17,000 nucleotides of DNA from SURF-32 sp964648365 (GTDB taxonomy: Bacteria; Planctomycetota; Phycisphaerae; UBA1845). Of the stretch, positions 6,978 to 13,284 are shown piece by piece. The stretch spans positions 1 to 17,000 of the forward strand of contig CAZYLK010000136.1 of NCBI GenBank assembly GCA_964648365.1, read 5' to 3'. The notes under the pieces are model-generated. The model had not been told where the DNA came from, ran no database searches, and worked only from the letters and a program-made list of their open reading frames with translations. A program made the position numbers and the translations under genes. Within the stretch, counting starts at the first letter, position 1, and every line of letters starts with the position of its first letter.

Positions 6978-9900
6978 CTACCTGCCGATCTCGCGCAGCA
7001 ACTCGTCGCACTTCTCAAGGATCAGGCGGACGTAGTTGGGGTTATGCACACCCAGACTGGCGTCACCCTCGACGTACTTCATCAGGAAGCGGACCTGGAT
7101 CATCTGCGTGGGCAGCAACTCCTGGCACGGCGGAACCGGAGGATTGCCGCACAGCGGCGGTCCGCCGCAGCACTGGTACTCCCACTCCCCTACCGGTCCC
7201 ATGCGGGCGACGATGTCAGCCAGAGCGGCGCTGACTTCCGCATGGAGGTCGTGCGTGTATTCCTCGGCTTCCTGCTCGTCGTGGCAGGGGCCGCACGCGC
7301 GGAAGTCGATCGCCCAGGTGTGCCCGGTGATCGCCGGGTCTTCCTCGCTTACGTACTCCTTGGTGAACATGTGGCACCGCGTACACTGGCCGCGCATCCG
7401 TCCGTGAACGTGGCTGGTGAACGGCACCAGATCGGGCGTGCCCTCGGGCACCGGCATCTCGCCCACCAGCACGTTCGCCTGCAGGCTGTGGTGCGGTCCG
7501 CGGGTCAGCCGATCCCACATGGTCCCGCGGCTGTGGTGGCACTGGCCGCACAGGTTGAACCGGTCGGGATTGATGGCGTCCGCCGCATGGTTGGACGGCG
7601 TGACCGTCTTCACCTGCGGCCAGCGCAACTGGTAGTCCTTTGGCTCAGGAGGCTCGTGGCCGTTACCGGTGCGGGCGTGCGGCGTATGGCATGCGACGCA
7701 CTCGACGCCCCTGACCGGGTGAGCCTCGCCCGGCTCCGTCGGAGCATGGCACGGCGTACACGACGCGCTGTGCGAGTTGATGTAAGACTCCGGGTGTCCG
7801 GAGGCTTCCCACTCGGTGAAGGTCGGGTGATGCGTGCCGACGTGGCATGTGCCGCACAGTTCGCCCTCGTAATCGGTCGTGATGCGCGATGCCAAAGCAC
7901 GGTTCACGTGATCGGAACCGGTACCGTGGCAGTTCTCGCACTGCACGTCCGCCAGGTTCGGCGTCAGTTCACGACTGACAAAGCCCGTCGGTTGGCCGAA
8001 GCCGACCGTGTGACACGGCAGGCAGAAGGCGTTGCGGCCCTGGCCGATGTTCTCGAGCGTTGTCAGCGCGTGGGCGTGAAGCGTTTCGTCCCAGTTCTCG
8101 TGCATGCCGGTGTGGCACCGGGCGCATTCGCCGTCGCCGACGTAGGTCTGCGTCGGCAGGTCGCCCTCCACGAAGTCGAAGCCGGCATGGTGCAGGTGGC
8201 ACTCGGTGCAACGCGGCATCCAGTCGAGCGAGTGCTTGGGTTCGAGATTCGGATTATCTGACGGGTACGCGTGGCACGCCTCGCAGATGCCCTTCACGTC
8301 CGGATCGGGATCCACGTAGGCGCCCGGTCCAACGCCGGTCGAGCGATCGGTGAAGGCGACGGGAACCGCGTCATCTTCGAACTCGACTTCCCGCCGGATC
8401 ATGAACACGTTGTTGCTGTCGTTGTCGTGCGGATCGTGACAGGTCAGGCACCCCTGCGGGAAGAGCGTCCCGTGCGACTTGGGCGCCAGATCGCCGGAGT
8501 GGCATTCCATGCACAACGTATGATCATTGACCGTCCGCAGCAGGCGGCCGTCGCCGGCCCCGTCGTTGGCACCGCCGGAGTCCGCGCCATGCAGCGCGTG
8601 GCAGGACATGCACTCGACACGTCCGTTCTTGACCCGCACGTGCGCCAGTTCGTCGGCGGGCGTGAACCGGTCCGGATCGTCCGGGTAGATCATGTCCACC
8701 GGGTGCGAGCCGCGGTTGTTTTCCGGATCGTCGCGATACAGACCCATGTCGCGCGGCTGATGGCACTCGCGGCACATCTGGTCCCGATCGTTCTGGGCAC
8801 GCAGGTAGGGTTCGCCCACCTCGCCGCTGTGCTGGTCGTGACAGGTGGCACACTTGATGTTGCCGTTGTCATCGAGGTAGCGGTTGACCTGTCCGCCCTC
8901 CTTGGGACCGATCGACGCGGCCATGGCATTGACCGCTGACACGCCCCAGGCGTGAGAGACGCCCCGGTGGTCCGGCGCGTCAGGGTTCATCCCATAGGGG
9001 TCGGCCACGTCCCGCTCGTGAATGGAATCGGCCAGCGCCTGCCCGCCACCGGTGTGGCATGAAGCGCAGAGGACAAACTGCCCTTCGACAAGTCCCGGAT
9101 GACCGCCGGGTTGACCGTCGATCGCATGGCAGCGTCCACAGATGACGTTGCCGTCGATCATGTGAGGCCCCTCGAATCCCGCGGTCAATCCACGCCGACC
9201 GGGTTCGCGAATCGGCGGCATGCCGGCCTGAATCAGGACCGCATGGGCCGCATGAGCAAGCTTTCCCGTGAGCGTCAGCGGTTCGGCGACCGGATTGAAC
9301 GCAAGCGTCTGATCCGGTTCGGGCGCCGGGTTGCCGCCGCCTCCGCCGCCGTCGCCGAAGTCGGGCGCCGCGTAGATCTCGACGCTCGAGGAGTTGCTGC
9401 TGACGACGTAGAGGCGAGTACCATCCGCGTTGAGCGCCATGCCGCCGGGCGTTCTCAGATCGCCGGCGTCATAGCCATAGGAAACGACGCGTCCCAGGTC
9501 CGTCCCGGTCGGCGTGAAGACGCGAACGGCGCTCATCATGGCGTCCGCCACGTAGATGTAGCCATCCGGATCGACTTCCAGGCCGAGCGTCCGCGGCATC
9601 CAGCCGACACCGCCGCGCCCGGGTTGATAGAGAATGCGGGCGCCGAACTTCTTCTGGAAAATCCCGTCCGTCGTCAGCATCTGCCCGCGGAAGTTGTCGT
9701 GGTCGGCCACGATCAGCAGCCCGCGGGACTCATCGACGCGAATCGCGCTGGGATACTTGAACTCCCCGTTGCGCGAGCCCCGCTGCCCCGCGATCAGCGC
9801 CAGCGAACCGTCGCTTTCGAAGGCGACGATCCGGTCGGCGCCGGAGTCCGCTACGTAGATGCGACCCGTATCGACATCGATATCTATGTCGGTGGGCATC

Positions 9901-10244
9901 CCGAACGTGACGATGCCGTCACCCAGGAATCCCAGGAAGTTGAATCCGGCATCATAGATACCCACTTTGGCGTCGTCTCGCCGGCTTACGAAGAACCGGC
10001 CGTCCGGGTGGGCCGCAACGCCAATCGGGCCCTCCGCCACGGGCCAGACGCCGGCCAGGACGCCGTTCGCGTCGTACCGGGCGACGTGGTCGTGGAACAG
10101 GTCCGTGACCAGCACGGTCCCGTCCGCCATGACCGCAACCCGTGCCGGACTGCGCAACTCCTCGGTCAGCGAGCCCAGATGCGTCAGCGGATCCAGCTCC
10201 GCCGAAATCAACGCCGTCACCATCAATGCAGCAACTTCTATCAT
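6978..10244 (-). CDS. NHL beta-propeller fused to 18-heme cytochrome c
   Basis: A 1088-residue protein. The ATG at 10244 is chosen because GGGAGG ends seven bases upstream and a short signal peptide follows (MIEVAALMVTALISA-ELD). Residues 30-293 hold about six NHL-type repeats (for example GRIYVADSGADRIVAFESDG), predicting a beta-propeller. A Gly-rich linker (299-304) leads to 18 CxxCH heme c motifs, the first at 369-373 and the last at 984-988. Residues about 699-780 (YVGDGECARCH...CLPCH...CENCH) look like the cytochrome c554 family. After the last heme there is a Cys/Pro-rich loop (1025-1040) and a tail with GVHNPNY. It is likely a periplasmic or outer-face electron conduit or enzyme; the propeller may bind a partner or substrate. 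The donor and acceptor are unknown. A sigma-54-like site precedes it and a hairpin follows it. Confidence 0.93.
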   Translation of the reverse strand: MIEVAALMVTALISAELDPLTHLGSLTEELRSPARVAVMADGTVLVTDLFHDHVARYDANGVLAGVWPVAEGPIGVAAHPDGRFFVSRRDDAKVGIYDAGFNFLGFLGDGIVTFGMPTDIDIDVDTGRIYVADSGADRIVAFESDGSLALIAGQRGSRNGEFKYPSAIRVDESRGLLIVADHDNFRGQMLTTDGIFQKKFGARILYQPGRGGVGWMPRTLGLEVDPDGYIYVADAMMSAVRVFTPTGTDLGRVVSYGYDAGDLRTPGGMALNADGTRLYVVSSNSSSVEIYAAPDFGDGGGGGGNPAPEPDQTLAFNPVAEPLTLTGKLAHAAHAVLIQAGMPPIREPGRRGLTAGFEGPHMIDGNVICGRCHAIDGQPGGHPGLVEGQFVLCASCHTGGGQALADSIHERDVADPYGMNPDAPDHRGVSHAWGVSAVNAMAASIGPKEGGQVNRYLDDNGNIKCATCHDQHSGEVGEPYLRAQNDRDQMCRECHQPRDMGLYRDDPENNRGSHPVDMIYPDDPDRFTPADELAHVRVKNGRVECMSCHALHGADSGGANDGAGDGRLLRTVNDHTLCMECHSGDLAPKSHGTLFPQGCLTCHDPHDNDSNNVFMIRREVEFEDDAVPVAFTDRSTGVGPGAYVDPDPDVKGICEACHAYPSDNPNLEPKHSLDWMPRCTECHLHHAGFDFVEGDLPTQTYVGDGECARCHTGMHENWDETLHAHALTTLENIGQGRNAFCLPCHTVGFGQPTGFVSRELTPNLADVQCENCHGTGSDHVNRALASRITTDYEGELCGTCHVGTHHPTFTEWEASGHPESYINSHSASCTPCHAPTEPGEAHPVRGVECVACHTPHARTGNGHEPPEPKDYQLRWPQVKTVTPSNHAADAINPDRFNLCGQCHHSRGTMWDRLTRGPHHSLQANVLVGEMPVPEGTPDLVPFTSHVHGRMRGQCTRCHMFTKEYVSEEDPAITGHTWAIDFRACGPCHDEQEAEEYTHDLHAEVSAALADIVARMGPVGEWEYQCCGGPPLCGNPPVPPCQELLPTQMIQVRFLMKYVEGDASLGVHNPNYVRLILEKCDELLREIGR

Positions 10245-10295
10245 AAAGCCACCTCCCACGAGTTCGGGGTGAAGAACATCCTCCAACCGAGCGAG

Positions 10296-10311
10296 AGCAC
10301 GCCCTATGCCA
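10296..10311 (-). promoter_or_regulatory. Candidate sigma-54 promoter for the NHL-cytochrome gene
   Basis: The minus strand reads TGGCATAGGGCGTGCT, with TGGCA at -24 and TGC at -12 at the correct spacing. Three consensus positions differ (C to T, G to A, T to G). The predicted transcript start is near 10285, about 41 bases before the ATG, with the Shine-Dalgarno sequence inside that leader. Confidence 0.4.
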
Positions 10312-10354
10312 CCGCGGCGGCCGGGCCCATGCGACCCGTCCGACCAGGAGGCTT

Positions 10355-10390
10355 GCTCTTTAAGTTACTGCAAATGCTACAGTTAAGAGC
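10355..10390. repeat. AT-rich imperfect inverted repeat, possible activator site
   Basis: Arms GCTCTT (10355-10360) and AAGAGC (10385-10390) extend inward through TAA/TTA pairings around an AT-richer centre that contrasts with its GC-rich surroundings. It lies about 70-105 bases upstream of the start predicted for the NHL-cytochrome gene, a usual distance for enhancer-binding protein sites. Confidence 0.4.
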
Positions 10391-10421
10391 GAGACAGAAG
10401 GGCCGACGCGAAACGCGCGGG

Positions 10422-10440
10422 CGGTGCGATTCTCACACCG
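10422..10440. repeat. 19-bp dyad, possible activator site
   Basis: The sequence CGGTGCGATTCTCACACCG has arms CGGTG-GA and TC-CACCG with one mismatch. It lies about 137-154 bases upstream of the predicted sigma-54 start at 10285. It contains an 11-mer whose reverse complement, GTGAGAATCGC, matches 10 of 11 bases of 11752-11762 upstream of the kinase gene. Confidence 0.35.
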
Positions 10441-10608
10441 GAGACTGATAACCGCGGATTCCTTGACTTTGGGAAAGCCGAAACGGCTCGCGGCGGCTTC
10501 GCCTGAAGGTCTGGGGGGCGCCTCGATATCGTACGCTGTCGGGTGTGTCGCGCGCCCACGCGACCTGTTCGTAACGTCCTGGAGATCGCCGCATCGAACG
10601 GACCCCCG

Positions 10609-11364
10609 GTGAAGGATCCGCGCGGAATCGTTCAGGTGGCGCTTGTCCCAGCGGTGTTCGTCGTCGCGGTCGCGGCCGCGGCGCTCGTCCCGGCACGCGG
10701 ATCGGACCGTGCCAACGCCGCCGCGTTTGATGCCCTGCGGCACGGGCCGGGCGTGGTGAACCACCCTGTCGGCGTGGTGCCGTCAGCCCGCGTCCGCATC
10801 CCGGCCGGCTGGCCGCTCCGGGCCGATGGAACGCTCACCTGCCTGACCTGCCATGCCTCCCTGCCCGACCTCGAATCCAGCGGCGACGCCAAGCTGCGCG
10901 GCAACCCGACGGCCGGAGACGCGGCCGGCAACTTCTGCGTGACATGTCACGGCGGAAGCTGGAGCGACAACAGTCGTGCGATGCACTGGATGGCGCTGAC
11001 ACGCGCCCATATTCCCGCAGACAACGACGCCGAAGCCTACGCCGGCGGGCGGGACGGATTGGACCGGGAGTCGCGACGGTGCCTCGAATGCCACGACGGC
11101 GTCACCGCTCGTGATGGGTCGGTTGGCGGGAAGGGAATGGCCGATCCGGGCACGAATCACCCGGTCGGAATTGAGTATGCCACGGGGCGCGACGCCGAGG
11201 TGACGCTCCGCTCACCGTCTGAGTTGCCGCACAGCGTGCGACTGCCCGGCGGGCGCGTCAGCTGCGTCTCCTGTCACAACCTGTACGCGGGTCACGACCG
11301 GCTGCTGACGGTGCCGCTGGAGCGATCCACGCTTTGTTTCACCTGCCATCGACTGGACCCGTGA
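10609..11364 (+). CDS. Five-heme periplasmic cytochrome c
   Basis: From the GTG at 10609 the product has 251 residues. That start gives a compact signal sequence (VKDPRGIVQ, hydrophobic VALVPAVFVVAVAAAALVPA); a GTG at 10543 is the longer alternative, and neither has a strong RBS. Five CxxCH sites are present: CLTCH 78, CVTCH 110, CLECH 158, CVSCH 219 and CFTCH 243. The last two, VSCVSCHNLYAGHDRLL...LCFTCH, form a doubled-CXXCH unit. NHPVGV near 51 and 183 recurs before heme pairs, suggesting two related halves. It is a likely soluble or membrane-tethered electron carrier. It is divergent from the NHL-cytochrome gene and followed by a hairpin. Partners are unknown. Confidence 0.85.
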   Translation: MKDPRGIVQVALVPAVFVVAVAAAALVPARGSDRANAAAFDALRHGPGVVNHPVGVVPSARVRIPAGWPLRADGTLTCLTCHASLPDLESSGDAKLRGNPTAGDAAGNFCVTCHGGSWSDNSRAMHWMALTRAHIPADNDAEAYAGGRDGLDRESRRCLECHDGVTARDGSVGGKGMADPGTNHPVGIEYATGRDAEVTLRSPSELPHSVRLPGGRVSCVSCHNLYAGHDRLLTVPLERSTLCFTCHRLDP

Positions 11365-11375
11365 CGCACCAAGCG

Positions 11376-11397
11376 CGCAGGGTACAACGCCCCTGCG
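11376..11397. terminator. Possible bidirectional terminator hairpin
   Basis: CGCAGGG (11376-11382) and CCCTGCG (11391-11397) pair around an 8-base loop, 12 bases after the 5-heme cytochrome stop and before the convergent lipoprotein gene end. There is no T tract on either side, so it may only stabilise RNA ends. Confidence 0.45.
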
Positions 11398-11438
11398 ACA
11401 GGTGGCAGGACTGGACGCCTTCCGCCGGGGCACAAGAC

Positions 11439-11648
11439 CTACTTCGCAATATCACTGCGATACTGATCGAACAGAAGGTCCAGCGCCGCGTTCAGCACGC
11501 CTCGCCACGCCGTCTCAACGGCATCAATCGACGCATCCTGAAATTCCGGACACCCCCCCATCATGGCGGGCGTCAGTAGACAGATCCAGACGATCGCGGC
11601 CACCCTTCCGCGCACACGCTTCTTTTTGCAAGTTCCACCGTGTCCCAC
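11439..11648 (-). CDS. Small predicted lipoprotein
   Basis: A 69-residue protein starting at GTG 11648, which has GGAG six bases upstream. It begins with a basic segment (KKKRVRGR) and a hydrophobic stretch AAIVWICLLTPA, then MMGGC, a usable lipobox with Cys31 as the lipidated residue. The mature part is only about 38 residues and mostly helical (AWRGVLNAALDLLFDQYRSDIAK). It is probably attached to a membrane facing the periplasm. The family is not recognised. It is divergent from the kinase operon and convergent with the 5-heme cytochrome, so its role in the system is unclear. Confidence 0.6.
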   Translation of the reverse strand: MGHGGTCKKKRVRGRVAAIVWICLLTPAMMGGCPEFQDASIDAVETAWRGVLNAALDLLFDQYRSDIAK

Positions 11649-11677
11649 CGCGTTCTCCAGCCGAGCCAGACTCCGGT

Positions 11678-11696
11678 GCCGGCGCCTCGCGCCGGC
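11678..11696. repeat. Perfect 8-bp-arm inverted repeat upstream of the kinase operon
   Basis: GCCGGCGC and GCGCCGGC are separated by CTC. It is about 100-120 bases upstream of the sigma-54 start predicted near 11797. A second dyad, GCGCCG/CGGCGC, is at 11730-11750. They could be activator sites, or simple GC hairpins in the lipoprotein leader region. Confidence 0.45.
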
Positions 11697-11770
11697 GGCG
11701 CGTTTCCACTAGCACGAATCGTTCCGTTCGCGCCGCCTCCGCGACGGCGCGGCGAGAATCGCATCGGCGA

Positions 11771-11786
11771 TGGCACATGAATTGCT
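11771..11786 (+). promoter_or_regulatory. Sigma-54 promoter of the kinase-regulator operon
   Basis: TGGCACATGAATTGCT matches TGGCACG-N4-TTGCW at every conserved position but one (A for the last G of the -24 box), with exact spacing. Transcription would start near 11797, upstream of the ATGs at 11818 and 11866; the ATG at 11770 lies within the promoter and is therefore unlikely to be the translation start. The operon encodes its own sigma-54 activator, so autoregulation is likely. Confidence 0.7.
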
Positions 11787-11865
11787 CGACCCACCGGTAG
11801 ACGCCGGGAATCGGGTGATGACCCCGGGCGGCCCAGGCGGGACCAACCCGCGCCGCGAGACGTTC

Positions 11866-13281
11866 ATGGCCGACCAGACTGCCGCCATTTCAGCCGCGAC
11901 GAGCGCCGGTGCGGCGCGCGAGCCGAAGTGCTTCCACGCACCGGAGCCGGCCGTGCGGACGGCGAGTTATCGGTTGCCCGTCGGACACGGAGCACGCAAG
12001 CCGACGAGCACCGGACGCCGCCGGACGTGGCGGTACTGGGCGACCCGCGGCCTGATCGCGATTGCCGCGCTCGTCCTGATGGCCAGTTTCATGGTCGGGG
12101 CGGAAGTTATTCAGCGGGTGTACTTCCCCGGGTCGAGCGTCGCGGTGCGGCACGCCGTCCTGACGTCGCAGGCGCTGGTGCTGATGCTGGCCACCTTTCT
12201 GGCGGTCTACCTGGTCATGCGGAAACAGCAACAGGCGTTGACCCACACGGCCGAGCAACTGACCCGGGTGCTCGAGTCCTATCAGACGACACGCAGCGCC
12301 CCCGCGCGATTTGAGAACCCGCACCTGGTTCACTGCCAGGACGTCTTCGATTGCGAACGCTCCGACTGTCCGATGCACGACGCCCCCGGAGGGCGATGCT
12401 GGCAGGCCATGGCCCTGCGTCACGCCACGCGCGACGACGTGTCCCTGGCAACGGCGCTCCAGCACTGCCTGTCCTGCGAGGTCTACCGCCGGTCCTGCCC
12501 GGACGTGCTCACCGAACTGGGCGAGAGCTTCAACAACCTGATGTTTCTGCTCGAAGAGGAGGCCCGCAAAGTCGGTCGCATGCGCCAGCATCTGTTCGAG
12601 AAGGAAAAGATGGTGGCGATCGGCCAGATTGCCTCGGGCATCGCGCACGAGATCGGCAACCCGCTGTCGAGCATCTCGTCGATCGCCCAGATGCTCAAGC
12701 GCGGGAAATCCGATTCGCCCATGAACGGCCAGATCGACCTTATCGAGAAGCACATTCAGCGGATCTCGGTGATCGTGCGGCAACTCGGCAAGCTCGCCCA
12801 CCCGGGCGTCGAACGATGGGAACCGGTCGACGTGGTGCAGACGCTGGACGAAGCGGTCCGACTGATCTCCTTCGATCGACGCGCCCGCGGCGTGGGCATC
12901 CGGTTTGAACCGCCCCCCCCGCTGCCGGTCACGTACGGCATCCGGGGACAATTACAGCAGGTCTTCATCAATCTGCTGCTGAACGCGCTGGACGCCATGC
13001 CCGACGGTGGAACGCTCAACATCTCCGCGGGCGTCTCAGGCAGGACGCTGGAGTTCCGTTTCGAGGACACCGGCAGCGGCATCGACCCGGCCGTAGGACG
13101 TCGCGTATTCGAGCCGTTCTTTACCACCAAGGATCCGGGTCGGGGCACCGGCCTGGGACTGGCGGTCAGCTACGGCATCATCCAGAAACACGGCGGATCG
13201 ATCGACTTCGACTCCAAGCCGGGCGAGGGGACGATCATGATCGTGCAGATCCCCGTTCAGGACTCGCCACCGGATCCTTAA
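11866..13281 (+). CDS. Membrane histidine kinase with cytoplasmic Cys-rich sensor
   Basis: 471 residues from the ATG at 11866; ATG 11818 is possible, and ATG 11770 lies in the promoter. Two transmembrane helices (about 63-82 and 98-118) flank a periplasmic loop of only about 15 residues, so sensing is probably cytoplasmic or within the membrane. A Cys-rich module follows (Cys157, 163, 168, 178, 201, 204, 211) with CPMHDAPGGRCW and CLSCEVYRRSCPD, suited to binding a metal, Fe-S cluster or redox switch. The HisKA H-box is at 252-270 with phospho-acceptor His261 (GIAHEIGNPLSS). The catalytic domain shows the N box (QQVFINLLLNALDAM), G1 (EDTGSGID), F (FEPFFTTK) and G2 (GRGTGLGLA). It should phosphorylate the regulator encoded three bases downstream. 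Confidence 0.93.
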   Translation: MADQTAAISAATSAGAAREPKCFHAPEPAVRTASYRLPVGHGARKPTSTGRRRTWRYWATRGLIAIAALVLMASFMVGAEVIQRVYFPGSSVAVRHAVLTSQALVLMLATFLAVYLVMRKQQQALTHTAEQLTRVLESYQTTRSAPARFENPHLVHCQDVFDCERSDCPMHDAPGGRCWQAMALRHATRDDVSLATALQHCLSCEVYRRSCPDVLTELGESFNNLMFLLEEEARKVGRMRQHLFEKEKMVAIGQIASGIAHEIGNPLSSISSIAQMLKRGKSDSPMNGQIDLIEKHIQRISVIVRQLGKLAHPGVERWEPVDVVQTLDEAVRLISFDRRARGVGIRFEPPPPLPVTYGIRGQLQQVFINLLLNALDAMPDGGTLNISAGVSGRTLEFRFEDTGSGIDPAVGRRVFEPFFTTKDPGRGTGLGLAVSYGIIQKHGGSIDFDSKPGEGTIMIVQIPVQDSPPDP

Positions 13282-13284
13282 GTC

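Larger units (their letters stand above)
10245..10608. other. Divergent intergenic control region
   Basis: These 364 bases separate the NHL-cytochrome gene (minus) from the 5-heme cytochrome gene (plus). They hold the RBS and sigma-54-like site of the former, an AT-richer inverted repeat at 10355-10390 and a dyad at 10422-10440. I found no equally clear promoter facing the plus-strand cytochrome; TTGACT near 10462 could be a -35 box but has no obvious partner. No gene is supported here. Confidence 0.5.

Noticed and set aside
9099..10448. 449-codon plus-strand frame opposite the NHL region
   Set aside because: It is antisense to an unmistakable NHL-cytochrome gene, has no RBS or domain, and runs through the divergent control region.
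11770..11772. ATG at 11770 as kinase start
   Set aside because: It overlaps the -24 box of the best sigma-54 site in the window, so it would not be in the mRNA; later ATGs suit better.
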